From: a virus
IMG/VR virus record: IMGVR_UViG_3300031957_003819
Location: 1 to 49,070 of that record
Length of the DNA stretch: 49,070 bases
Direction: 5' to 3' (one strand)
This document shows positions 17,157 to 24,973 of this stretch, piece by piece; the first letter of the stretch is position 1, and every line of letters begins with the position of its first letter. Position numbers and translations under genes: made by a program. The notes under the pieces were generated by a model. That model saw only the letters and a program-made list of their open reading frames with translations. It was not told the origin of the DNA and ran no database searches.

Positions 17157-19264
17157 CGTGCAGAAACCTCAATCGTCAGGGAGCGGAGATGCAGCGGCGC
17201 GCCTTCGCCCTGCACCTGCTCGAGTTTGACCGTGCGGCCGACGGACGATCCAAGCTGTCCCGCCCGATATTCGAAGTCGCCGACCTGCGGCTGCGTTTCT
17301 AGGTCACCGTCATAGGGGTATGCCGCGCACTGCTTTCCGTTGAGGTAGAACAGCCCGGTGTCGATCACGTCAGCCCATGTCTTCGTGTTGCGCCGGCGCT
17401 GGCGTCCCGCTTCCCCGATCACCATGGGCGTCGTTTCGATCTCCACCGGGAAGTCCCGGCCAAGCCGGTCCACCGGCGCCAGTGTTCCAATGGAGCCCAG
17501 CACCCCCGAACTGTTGAGCGCCGCGGTTCCGACGACGTGTTTGTTCTTCAGGAGGTGCACGGTCTCGGACACGTAAGCCGTCGATGCCGGGCTGAACTCG
17601 CTGTCGATCACCGCATCGAAATCGAACTCCTCGTAGTGGCGGAGTCCGCTCTGCTCGCTCAGGCAGAACAGCCGGGATGCGAATGACGAGAACGAGTAAT
17701 AAATACCGCCGCCGCCGCGCGCCCACGGCGTCCACCCGGCCTGATCCGAGCCCCGCCGGTAGGTGAACATCGCCGCGGTGCCGTCACCGTTCAGCACAGC
17801 GATGACGCGCTCCTGACGCCCGCCGATGCCGGAGGAGTAGACCATCTGCTTCGGGGACTTGATGAGGTGGCCGCCCAGCCGTCCGAGGTCCACCACCGAA
17901 TAGGGGCCGCGCTGCGTCCCCGTGACCGAAAGGAGAAGCGGGCGGTCCTGCTCGTCCAGAAACACGACGCCCTCGGGGGTCCAGACCGGGGGAACCTCTG
18001 AGGCGACGTCCGGCGAGATCGGATCGAAGCCAATGCCCTCGGGCGTAAAGCTTGCCTGTCCAGACTCCGGCGTGAACCAGGTGCCGCGGTCGGTGAGAAT
18101 GACTAGCTGCTCCGTCGAGACCAGATGCCGGATGATCGCGTTTGGATCCTCGCCGATGAACTCCTGAATAGCGTCGTCGGGACTGCCGGCGCCCAAGTCG
18201 AAATCCTCGATCTCCCCTTGAGCGGACGCAGCGATCATGCCGGTTGCAGCAGGGAAGCCGCCGAGGACAAGGCGCTCCCGGTGCATACAGGCCGCCGACG
18301 GATAGCCGCGCGCCGCAGAGACCAGTTCTTCGTACCAAGTGTTTACGGGCGCCGGGTCGGCGAGGGGGGTAACTGAAGTCACCCGTTCGCCTGCCGTCGG
18401 CGAGATCAGTTTCTCTCCCGGCGCGTCACCATTGGGCGCCATCGGATAGGAATAGCCATACCGCAGCACAACGTCGATTGTGGAAGCATCGACTGCAACG
18501 ATCAGGGCTTCAGTATTCGTAACGTCTCCCTGAACGAGATCGCCGATCCTGTAGGCGCTCGCGTTTTCCACTCCGACTCGCAGCGTCGGATAGAGCCGGT
18601 CCAGCACCGTCGCCGTGCCGTTCTGGCCGTTCACCACGGTCTCGATGCGAAGCTGGCATTGCATGTACATGAAGTGGACGCCGACATGCTGCGGCGTCAG
18701 CACGTCCTCGCTGAACTGCACCGTGATGACGCCGGTATAGCCCGAGGGATTGAGCGTCACGGTCTCCAGCCCGAAGACCCCCGCCCCGCCAAAGATAGAT
18801 GCGCGACGGCCATTCGGTTCAGTCCTGAAGGTGTACAGCCCGATGGAGAACGCCCCGGGCTTCATGGTGATGACGCGCGGGGCGAAGGCGTCAGACACGA
18901 CAATGATGCGGTCCTTGTCGATGGCGAGCGCCAGACCGTAGGTGTTCTCCGACGAGCCCCACGGGCCCGCCAGCGTCGCGTCAAGAGTTCCATCGGAACG
19001 GTAGATGTGGACGTTCGCCGAATGGAACACGAGATGCCGCAGCGTGCCGTCCGACATTTCGAAATCGAGCGTGCGGCCGGCGTTCGGCGTCCGAAACATC
19101 CGGTTCGATCCGCAGCGGCGCATCACGGTTCCCGCATCGGTGACAAAAGCGTTGAGCCCGGTTTTCAGGGCGGTGCCGGTCACCTCATCACGAGCGCGAG
19201 CCAGGTATTCCTTGGCGATGACTCCGGCGGAGAAGTTGTTGCGGACGTCCCGATATTTACGCAC
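17153..19264 (-). CDS. tail tubular protein B (nozzle), T7 gp12-like
   Basis: The 703-residue protein opens with N-F-S-A-G-V-I and then L-x-A-R, with N-A-F-V-T-D-A-G-T-V-M-R-R-C-G about 35 residues later, the recognisable start of podophage nozzle proteins (x-N-F-x-x-G-V-S-x-x-x-x-R ... G-x-x-x-R-P-G-x). The rest is beta-rich, with F-H-S-A-N-V-H-I-Y and R-L-V-L-G-G-F-P segments. It forms the distal tube of the tail. It overlaps the adaptor gene by 8 bp. Confidence 0.8.
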   Translation of the reverse strand: MRKYRDVRNNFSAGVIAKEYLARARDEVTGTALKTGLNAFVTDAGTVMRRCGSNRMFRTPNAGRTLDFEMSDGTLRHLVFHSANVHIYRSDGTLDATLAGPWGSSENTYGLALAIDKDRIIVVSDAFAPRVITMKPGAFSIGLYTFRTEPNGRRASIFGGAGVFGLETVTLNPSGYTGVITVQFSEDVLTPQHVGVHFMYMQCQLRIETVVNGQNGTATVLDRLYPTLRVGVENASAYRIGDLVQGDVTNTEALIVAVDASTIDVVLRYGYSYPMAPNGDAPGEKLISPTAGERVTSVTPLADPAPVNTWYEELVSAARGYPSAACMHRERLVLGGFPAATGMIAASAQGEIEDFDLGAGSPDDAIQEFIGEDPNAIIRHLVSTEQLVILTDRGTWFTPESGQASFTPEGIGFDPISPDVASEVPPVWTPEGVVFLDEQDRPLLLSVTGTQRGPYSVVDLGRLGGHLIKSPKQMVYSSGIGGRQERVIAVLNGDGTAAMFTYRRGSDQAGWTPWARGGGGIYYSFSSFASRLFCLSEQSGLRHYEEFDFDAVIDSEFSPASTAYVSETVHLLKNKHVVGTAALNSSGVLGSIGTLAPVDRLGRDFPVEIETTPMVIGEAGRQRRRNTKTWADVIDTGLFYLNGKQCAAYPYDGDLETQPQVGDFEYRAGQLGSSVGRTVKLEQVQGEGAPLHLRSLTIEVSAR

Positions 19265-19847
19265 GGCCCGCCCCGCGCCAGCGGTCGATCAGGGCGGAGT
19301 TCGGCTCCGCGCGGCCCTGACCCTGCGACGTCCGATCCCGCGCCAAGGCATCAAGGAAGTGATCCTCCGCCTTCTTGTCGAGCTTGTCGGCCTCGTACGT
19401 ATCGTCGTGCAGCGCGCGCTTGATGACCGCCATTTCCTTGAGGACGACGCCCTCGGTGAAGTCCGCCGACCAGTCCCGCACCGCAGCCTTGAAGGTGTAG
19501 TGGAGATCGAGTTCCGCGCTATCGACGTCGGCCAGCAGCTTGCCGGACCTGATCTCGTAATCCTGAATGATGCGGTTGCAGAGCGTCAGCCGGTGCGCCA
19601 GCAGGAAATCGTTGGGCAGGACGTAGACATACTTCGGCGTGTTGCCGCTCTCGCCCTGCTTGATGAGCCGGTGGACCTTGCGCGCGAATGACCACTTGTG
19701 CCGCGTCAGCAGGTCCATGACGAGGCTGTCGTGAACGCCCCGATAGATCGCGGCTTCAGCGCTGGTGTCGTTCTGCGCCACCGGACTCTCGCCGACCCGG
19801 AGCAGCGCCGCGTTGTAGACTTCGATGTCGGTAACAAATTTCGCCAT
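19257..19847 (-). CDS. tail tubular protein A (adaptor/gatekeeper), T7 gp11-like
   Basis: The 196-residue product has the family pattern: E-V-Y-N-A-A-L-L-R-V-G-E near the N-terminus, a W-S-F-A region about residue 50, then Y-V-L-P-N-D-F-L and a mainly helical C-terminus. It forms the ring that connects portal and nozzle. The ATG at 19847 starts M-A-K-F-V-T-D-I, matching homologous proteins better than the upstream in-frame start at 19883. Ribosome-binding sequence is weak. The gene is the first after an intrinsic terminator, so it is set apart from the head genes. Confidence 0.78.
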   Translation of the reverse strand: MAKFVTDIEVYNAALLRVGESPVAQNDTSAEAAIYRGVHDSLVMDLLTRHKWSFARKVHRLIKQGESGNTPKYVYVLPNDFLLAHRLTLCNRIIQDYEIRSGKLLADVDSAELDLHYTFKAAVRDWSADFTEGVVLKEMAVIKRALHDDTYEADKLDKKAEDHFLDALARDRTSQGQGRAEPNSALIDRWRGAGRA

Positions 19848-19888
19848 GGCCGGAAGATTGCGCCGGCGCTTTTTCCCGCCCACGCACG

Positions 19889-19913
19889 AAAAACCCCGCC
19901 ACTAAGGGCGGGG
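19889..19913 (-). terminator. intrinsic terminator between head and tail genes
   Basis: On the minus strand a 7-bp GC stem (CCCCGCC / GGCGGGG, loop of 6) is followed directly by five T residues. It lies in the 94-bp gap between the last head-region gene and tail tubular protein A. Confidence 0.8.
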
Positions 19914-19941
19914 CTCTCCGGCGCAGCTACCCACTTAGCAG

Positions 19942-20403
19942 CTAGGTGTTGATCGCCTTCATGTAGACCGACTTGTCGATCTCGTAGCCCAGATACTCCT
20001 CAATGGCCTTCTGCTTCACGTTGCCCTTGGCGGTGAAGCGGTCATCGTTCTCCGGGTCTTCGGCCGGCGTCGCATGGATGTTGGCGATGGCGTTGAGGAC
20101 TTGCTCCTCAATCGTGGCTTCCTCGACGGTCACCGTGGAAATCGAAGGCATCTCGCCAGAGGGGCCAAGCTTGCGCTCGCCGATCTGGCGCCGGTCCAGT
20201 TCCTCACGGACGATCCGGCGGACCATGGAGTCCAGCCCCTTCACGTCCGGCGTTTCATGCAGTTCGTAAAGGGGCGGTTTTCCTTCGGCGAGGAGGCGTT
20301 GCTGCTCGCGCTGGATCTCTTCTGCCGTGACCGCGTTGACCTCGATGATCTTGCCGGTCGCGACTTCCTTGAACTCGACTTTGTTGCGCTTGTTGCGAAG
20401 CAT
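19942..20403 (-). CDS. hypothetical head-region protein
   Basis: This 153-residue charged protein starts M-L-R-N-K-R-N-K-V-E-F and carries E-E-I-Q-R-E-Q-Q-R-L-L-A-E-G, a helical stretch, with an acidic C-terminal half. I do not recognise the family. It is the last gene before the intrinsic terminator and the first after the cement protein, so a head-completion or minor virion role is possible. Upstream bases TCTCTCC read as GGAGAGA on the coding strand, a good ribosome-binding site. Confidence 0.6.
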   Translation of the reverse strand: MLRNKRNKVEFKEVATGKIIEVNAVTAEEIQREQQRLLAEGKPPLYELHETPDVKGLDSMVRRIVREELDRRQIGERKLGPSGEMPSISTVTVEEATIEEQVLNAIANIHATPAEDPENDDRFTAKGNVKQKAIEEYLGYEIDKSVYMKAINT

Positions 20404-20429
20404 TTATCTCTCCTGGTTGAGCGTAACGC

Positions 20430-20882
20430 TTACGCGGGCATCGCCATGTTGGCGCGGGCGATGCGGGCGGTGAAGTTGATGCCCGTCGCGATATCGCCGG
20501 TGACGTTCGTGTAGACGCGCAGGTAGCGGTATTTGACACCGGCCTGCTCGTTGAAGAACGGCAGTTCGTAGCGGCCGATGACGGAGTCCGCCGCGCCGCC
20601 GCCGCGCACCTCGGTTGCGCCGAGGGTGATGGCGGCAAGGTTCTCTTTCGCGCCGGAGAAGTCGGCGGTGTTCGAACCCTGAATGATGATCTCGTAGAGC
20701 TCGGTGTTCGAGGCGATCTCGATGGCCGAGACGTCGAAGATCGCGACGCCCGAGAACGCGGCGGTGTCGGAGCCGAGGTCAACGACCTTGGGCGAGGCGT
20801 CGATGGTTCCGGCCGCATCGGCCGCAACAAGACCGGCGTCTTTCAGTTCAAGCGCCGCGTCGAAGGTGTAAGAACGGGACAT
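20430..20882 (-). CDS. capsid cement protein, Bbp16-like
   Basis: The 150-residue beta-rich protein has the layout of the Bordetella phage BPP-1 Bbp16 cement/decoration family: a Y-x-F-D-A-A-L-E-L-K-D start, an A-A-D-A-A-G-T-I-D segment with V-V-D-L-G, a central A-I-F-D-V-S-A-I-E-I and N-T-E-L-Y-E-I-I-I-Q-G-S, and a final Y-L-R-V-Y-T-N-V-T-G-D. Bbp16 trimers or dimers stabilise the capsid lattice. The gene directly follows the major capsid gene, with GGAG upstream of its ATG. Confidence 0.75.
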   Translation of the reverse strand: MSRSYTFDAALELKDAGLVAADAAGTIDASPKVVDLGSDTAAFSGVAIFDVSAIEIASNTELYEIIIQGSNTADFSGAKENLAAITLGATEVRGGGAADSVIGRYELPFFNEQAGVKYRYLRVYTNVTGDIATGINFTARIARANMAMPA

Positions 20883-20906
20883 TGGTGGTTCTCCTTAAAG
20901 CTGCGC

Positions 20907-21839
20907 TTAGGCCGCGATGGGCGCGTCGGTGATCGACGTGAGGCGGGCCGCTGCGTAGGGGTTCTCGATGACCATGCCCATGTCCCATTCGACGCGGGTG
21001 CGGTGCGCGGGCTTGTCCTCAAGCTCGCCGAGGTCCTTCGTTGCAATCGGACCGGATTGAATGCCCCACAGATGGCCTTCCATCAGCGAGACGCAGTAGA
21101 TCGAGGTCGTGACCGCGCCGCCGCCGCCATAGGCCACTTCGTTGAAGGGCAGGATGCGGGCGTCGGGGCCGACTTCGTAGCCAACCAGCATCGGGATGCC
21201 GTTGTAGCTCGTGACCGGGCGGCCGAGGTCGTCCTTGGTCAGTTGCACGTTGCCCGCGAGCGTCTGGTTGCGCAGGAGCGCCTTGAAATGGACGTCGCGG
21301 AACTTGCGGTTGACGATGAGGTGGGTCGGGTTGACGACCGAGGCGATGAGCTCGTCCAGCTTGGAGAGGGAGAGCGCGGCGCCGCCGGAGCCGTCGGCGT
21401 TGCGGAGAAGCTGCGTGCCGGTGAGGCGGCGCTGAAGACCGTCGAATTCACGGGGCTGCGAAGAGTTGTTGCCGCTCAGGATCACGTCGGTGACCGAGCG
21501 CGACATCTGCTTGATCTTCTTGTTTTCCTCGCGCGCCCGGCGGCCTTCGCCATGGGTGCGGAGCAGGAAGTTATCGACGTCGGCTTCACCGCCAGCGATG
21601 AACAGGCTTTCGACCTGCGGGTTCTCGACGCCGATGTCCGGGGTGTAGCTCTCGTTGACGCCGCGGAAGGCGATGCCCGGCAGCGTGTCTTCGAGGTTGT
21701 ACTTGTAGGCCGAGCCGGTGATGGTCTCGAACGGCATCGCGTTGAGAATGTCCGAAGAGTCGGCGAACAGTTCGGTGACGGCGCGCGTCATCTCGTTGTC
21801 GGCCGCCTTGGCGTATTCGTTCAGGGTCATTACCTGCAT
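20907..21839 (-). CDS. major capsid protein (HK97 fold)
   Basis: The 310-residue protein begins with T-L-N-E-Y-A-K, typical for the capsid family that accompanies Bbp16 proteins. It contains the expected elements: G-x-A-F-R-G-V-N-E-S-Y, N-K-K-I-K-Q-M-S-R-S-V-T-D in the spine-helix region, H-L-I-V-N-R-K-F-R-D in the P domain and G-I-P-M-L-V near residue 210. Its place between scaffold and cement genes supports the call. The ATG at 21839 has AGGAG 8 bases upstream. Confidence 0.85.
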   Translation of the reverse strand: MQVMTLNEYAKAADNEMTRAVTELFADSSDILNAMPFETITGSAYKYNLEDTLPGIAFRGVNESYTPDIGVENPQVESLFIAGGEADVDNFLLRTHGEGRRAREENKKIKQMSRSVTDVILSGNNSSQPREFDGLQRRLTGTQLLRNADGSGGAALSLSKLDELIASVVNPTHLIVNRKFRDVHFKALLRNQTLAGNVQLTKDDLGRPVTSYNGIPMLVGYEVGPDARILPFNEVAYGGGGAVTTSIYCVSLMEGHLWGIQSGPIATKDLGELEDKPAHRTRVEWDMGMVIENPYAAARLTSITDAPIAA

Positions 21840-21850
21840 TGGTCCGGCTC

Positions 21851-22549
21851 CTATTTACCGCGGTTCCGAATGGCCTTGAGTCTGGCGGCCCCGCGCAATC
21901 CTTCGAGATCGTCTGTCTGGTCGCCTTTGCCGGCCGTGCCATCGAGGCTGGCCAGAAGCTTCTCGACTTCGATCACTTCGTCCGCATTTGTGATGCCGCG
22001 CTGAATAATTTTGGACGCACCGGCGCCGAAGGTTGCTTTCAGCGCCTTGTTGAGGTTTTCGATCCTCGTGCCGCCGGAGACTTTTTTGCCTTCGGCGTCC
22101 GTCGTTTCCAGTTTCTCGACCTCTTTGTTGCGCCGGGCGGTCTCTTTTTCGGTCGCAGCGGTCTGAGTTTGCGTGATGTTGCCCTTGATCGCTTCGGCAT
22201 AGAGTTTCACGAGGCCGGAAGCCGCGGCCTGCGAAAGTTTGTTTTCGTGCAAAAAATCACGGAAGGATTTCGCCAGAGGATCATCGGCGGAGAACTGAAG
22301 CGGGTCGCCGTTCTCGTCTTTCAGGCCAATGTCGTCGGGAATGGTGAGGTCGTATTTATCGGGGCTGTCAGGTACCTCGGGGGCTTCTTTTTCCCCGTCC
22401 TTGCCCTGATCCTCGCCGTCTTTCGCTTTGCCGTCGTCTGCGGGCGTTTCTTCCGCCGCAATCGACTTGCCTTCTTCCTGCTGGTCTTTACCGGCTTCAT
22501 CGCCAGCGTCATTGCTCTCGGTCTGCGTCGTGTCCTGGTTGGTGTCCAT
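21851..22549 (-). CDS. capsid scaffolding protein
   Basis: The 232-residue product has a very acidic, disordered N-terminal third (D, E, Q and K repeats up to about residue 65), a helical middle and a helix-rich, basic-ended C-terminus (L-R-G-A-A-R-L-K-A-I-R-N-R-G-K). It sits immediately upstream of the major capsid gene. Composition and position are those of phage scaffolds, which are lost or cleaved during capsid maturation. It overlaps the Bbp19-like gene by 41 bp. Confidence 0.7.
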   Translation of the reverse strand: MDTNQDTTQTESNDAGDEAGKDQQEEGKSIAAEETPADDGKAKDGEDQGKDGEKEAPEVPDSPDKYDLTIPDDIGLKDENGDPLQFSADDPLAKSFRDFLHENKLSQAAASGLVKLYAEAIKGNITQTQTAATEKETARRNKEVEKLETTDAEGKKVSGGTRIENLNKALKATFGAGASKIIQRGITNADEVIEVEKLLASLDGTAGKGDQTDDLEGLRGAARLKAIRNRGK

Positions 22550-22796
22550 TCTTTCCGCCGTCCATCATTTGAATGATCTGTTCGGCGAAAATCCGGCGTG
22601 CCTGCTGCTCCATCCACGCACCTTCGGTCTCAACGCGACTCGTATCGCAGACGATCATCGCGAGGTATTCGCGAATCGCGTCCCCTTGTTCGGTCTGCGA
22701 AATGCTCTGAAAGGCCGCCTGAGCGTTGCCTGTCACCGTTTTCCGGTCGCGCTTTTCGGTCCCGCGCAGACTTCTAAAGCTTCGGCGTCCCGCCAT
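22509..22796 (-). CDS. Bbp19-like protein
   Basis: This 95-residue product contains a short helical domain with the pattern F-x-x-I-x-x-T-x-x-G-x-x-I-x-x-x-L, then E-G-x-W-x-x-x-x-x-A-R-R-I-F, like the Bbp19 domain found between portal and scaffold genes in BPP-1-type phages. The role in the virion is not known. The ATG at 22796 has GGAGGG four bases upstream, inside the end of the portal gene, and is preferred to the in-frame start at 22811. Confidence 0.6.
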   Translation of the reverse strand: MAGRRSFRSLRGTEKRDRKTVTGNAQAAFQSISQTEQGDAIREYLAMIVCDTSRVETEGAWMEQQARRIFAEQIIQMMDGGKNGHQPGHDADREQ

Positions 22797-24276
22797 TTTT
22801 CCCTCCGCCAAGGATGTTGAGAATGTCCGGCTGCTCGCTCGGTTTCTTGAGCTTCACCGTGGTGTCGCCAAGCTTTTCCTGCCACGCCTCAGCCGTTTCA
22901 TAGGCGTCGATCGATGCGATCCCGGCTTCACCGAAGATGCCGACGATGGACTCCGCAAGCTGAACGCCGCTCGAAACCTCATCGACGTCCGACGCCTTCG
23001 ACATCGGCGAGATGAATTCTACATCAACGACCTCGCCGCCGATCTCGATGGGCTCCAGTTCTCCACGCCGAGCGAAGACGTAGGCGAAGCGCTGGAGGCA
23101 GGGCAGCACATACTCGCGGTAGATGCGGCGCCGGGCCTGCCGGCGCTCCTTGCGCGCTTCCTCGGACAGCCATTGCGTCGCCGTCGGCGGGGTATCGCCA
23201 CGCTGGAAGGGGCCGTCCTGATAGAGGCAGCGCTTCACCCGCATCTCGAGCTTTTCACGTTCGAAAAACAGGTTGTTGTTGTTCTTGGCCTGATAGAGCG
23301 GCTCCGGGGCGTCGCTGCCGTCACGGCGCGGCAGGAAGTCGCCGGGCTCGACTCCGCCCTCGGGATTGAACACGCCGTCATTCACATAGGAGAACGGCGG
23401 GTCCACTTCCTTGCCCAGCCCCTTCAGGTTGAGGTAGGCAAGCTCGTCAAGAGTTCTCGCTGGCGCCATCGCCGGATCAGCCGGGCCAGGACCCCATGCC
23501 GACGGCGGCGAGTTGCGCCAGCGAGCCACCAACACGGGCGGCGGAGCACCGCGTGGCAGAACTTTTTCCTGCACCACTTCGTTTTCGGCCATGACGAACC
23601 AGACCCAGCGCATCCCTTGGGTGTTCCAGCGCTGGTAGCAGCCCTGAATGATGTGGATCAGTTGGTTCGGGTCGTTGTTCTTGCCGAGCAGCGCCTTGGA
23701 GAAATCGACGTCGGGGAACTGCACCTTGAGATTGCGGCGCGGGATGTAGAATTCGTGGGCGCGGCCGTCGAGGTCGTCATAGGCGCCCTCATCGAACAGC
23801 AGCGAACCCATGAGAACGGGGATGCAGCGCACCGGCAGAGTCGCGCGCTGCTGCGGAATAACGATCCCCGCGGCTCCTCCGGCGACGTCTTTGAAAATCT
23901 CGTCCTGATGCTCGTAGAAGTTCGTTTTCCGGATCAGGTCGAAGAGGCTGTCCTGATACCGCTTCAGCCCTTCCTTGAACTGGCCTTGCTCCGCCGCCGC
24001 CAGCGCGCGGCCGGGCTTCATCTTCACCCAGGGCTTATAGTCCGGAACGAAGTAATCGACCTGATCGGACGCGAAGTCGATGACCGAGGTTTGCAGCGTC
24101 TCGTCGAAAAGCTCGTCCACCTTCGCCGTGTTCTGGATCGTCCGGCTCGTCCGAGTCCCGACGCGGGGACGTTCGGGGACGCCCATCTTGTAGAACTCGT
24201 TGATGCGGTCGGAGACGCGGCCGCGGTCGCGGCGCATCGTGGCGATCCGTCCGATGAGGGGGTTCTTGTCAGCCAT
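22774..24276 (-). CDS. portal (head-tail connector) protein
   Basis: This 500-residue protein occupies the portal position between terminase and capsid genes. It begins with a charged helix R-I-A-T-M-R-R-D-R-G-R and has D-Y-F-V-P-D-Y-K-P-W-V-K-M, the family-typical P-x-x-x-x-W-F segment, then G-A-A-G-I-V-I-P in the wing and a helix-rich C-terminal stem. Length matches T7 gp8-type connectors. It would form the dodecamer through which DNA is packaged and ejected. Confidence 0.8.
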   Translation of the reverse strand: MADKNPLIGRIATMRRDRGRVSDRINEFYKMGVPERPRVGTRTSRTIQNTAKVDELFDETLQTSVIDFASDQVDYFVPDYKPWVKMKPGRALAAAEQGQFKEGLKRYQDSLFDLIRKTNFYEHQDEIFKDVAGGAAGIVIPQQRATLPVRCIPVLMGSLLFDEGAYDDLDGRAHEFYIPRRNLKVQFPDVDFSKALLGKNNDPNQLIHIIQGCYQRWNTQGMRWVWFVMAENEVVQEKVLPRGAPPPVLVARWRNSPPSAWGPGPADPAMAPARTLDELAYLNLKGLGKEVDPPFSYVNDGVFNPEGGVEPGDFLPRRDGSDAPEPLYQAKNNNNLFFEREKLEMRVKRCLYQDGPFQRGDTPPTATQWLSEEARKERRQARRRIYREYVLPCLQRFAYVFARRGELEPIEIGGEVVDVEFISPMSKASDVDEVSSGVQLAESIVGIFGEAGIASIDAYETAEAWQEKLGDTTVKLKKPSEQPDILNILGGGKNGGTPKL

Positions 24277-24279
24277 GCC

Positions 24280-24543
24280 TTACCTGAGCGCGATGGAGCG
24301 GGCCGCACCGGCGTTGCGCTGAGCAATGGCGCCGGCGAAGCTGTTGCGGTTCGGGAGGTTCGCGATGGAGCGCTGGCCACTGAACGCGGCGAGGCGGCCG
24401 AACTGGCGGATCACGGCGCGGGTGTCGGCGGAGAGACCTTCCTGCGTCTCCTCGATGCGTCCGGCCTCGGCGCGCTGCTCCGCGGCCTCACGCCTCGCTA
24501 CGGTCTCCGGGTCTTCCTTCGGCAGTTTCGCCTTCACGCTCAT
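24280..24543 (-). CDS. small charged protein between terminase and portal
   Basis: This 87-residue protein is highly charged in the first half and Ala/Arg-rich in the second. No family is recognised. The ATG at 24543 begins M-S-V-K-A-K-L-P-K; an in-frame start 12 bp upstream is also possible. It overlaps the preceding gene by 56 bp and ends 3 bp before the portal start. A head-assembly accessory role is only a guess. Confidence 0.5.
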   Translation of the reverse strand: MSVKAKLPKEDPETVARREAAEQRAEAGRIEETQEGLSADTRAVIRQFGRLAAFSGQRSIANLPNRNSFAGAIAQRNAGAARSIALR

Positions 24544-24973
24544 TTTTCGGCCCATGGATGATTTCAGCGTTTTCGCGCTTCAACATCCGGATCAGGGCCA
24601 TCGGTCTCCACGCACTACCCCGCAAACCGATGATCCGGGAAACCGTCGATGAGCATGTCTGGAATATGCGGTTGGCGTAGCTGTCGCCCGGCCCCGCCAT
24701 GACCTTGTAGATCACCGGCTCCTCGAGCAGCAGTTGAGCGAGGAACGACTCGAGCTCGTCATCCGTCATCACGGCGACCAGCGTCCGGTCCTGCGCCGGG
24801 TTCACCACGATCCACCGCTGCGATTGCAGGACGTAGCCGTAGCAGAGCACATGGCGGCACCACGGCGGCGAGAACAGGTCCCACCAGTGCTGTACCCCAC
24901 GGGGGAGGAAGGCGACCTGCCACCGCCGGGGCGTTCCCATTGGATGATCGGGAATGTCGATCGCATGGCTCAC
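24488..24973 (-). CDS. hypothetical protein downstream of the large terminase
   Basis: This 161-residue soluble protein is rich in Trp, Arg and Pro. It contains W-x-x-x-F-S-P-P-W-C-R-H-V-x-C-Y-G-Y and, about 80 residues later, C-S-S-T-V-S-R-I-I-G-L. A spaced His/Cys arrangement of this sort can be seen in papain-like or NlpC-like folds, but I cannot assign one. The start is GTG, overlapping the terminase stop as GTGA. The same kind of gene follows the terminase in several BPP-1-like prophages. Confidence 0.55.
   Translation of the reverse strand: MSHAIDIPDHPMGTPRRWQVAFLPRGVQHWWDLFSPPWCRHVLCYGYVLQSQRWIVVNPAQDRTLVAVMTDDELESFLAQLLLEEPVIYKVMAGPGDSYANRIFQTCSSTVSRIIGLRGSAWRPMALIRMLKRENAEIIHGPKNEREGETAEGRPGDRSEA

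Noticed and set aside
4733-21839. Diversity-generating retroelement, expected from the BPP-1-like head
   Set aside because: No reverse transcriptase gene and no template/variable repeat pair could be seen.
22726-24561. 611-codon plus-strand frame opposite the portal
   Set aside because: The portal, Bbp19-like and neighbouring genes on the minus strand have good starts and overlaps; this is a shadow.
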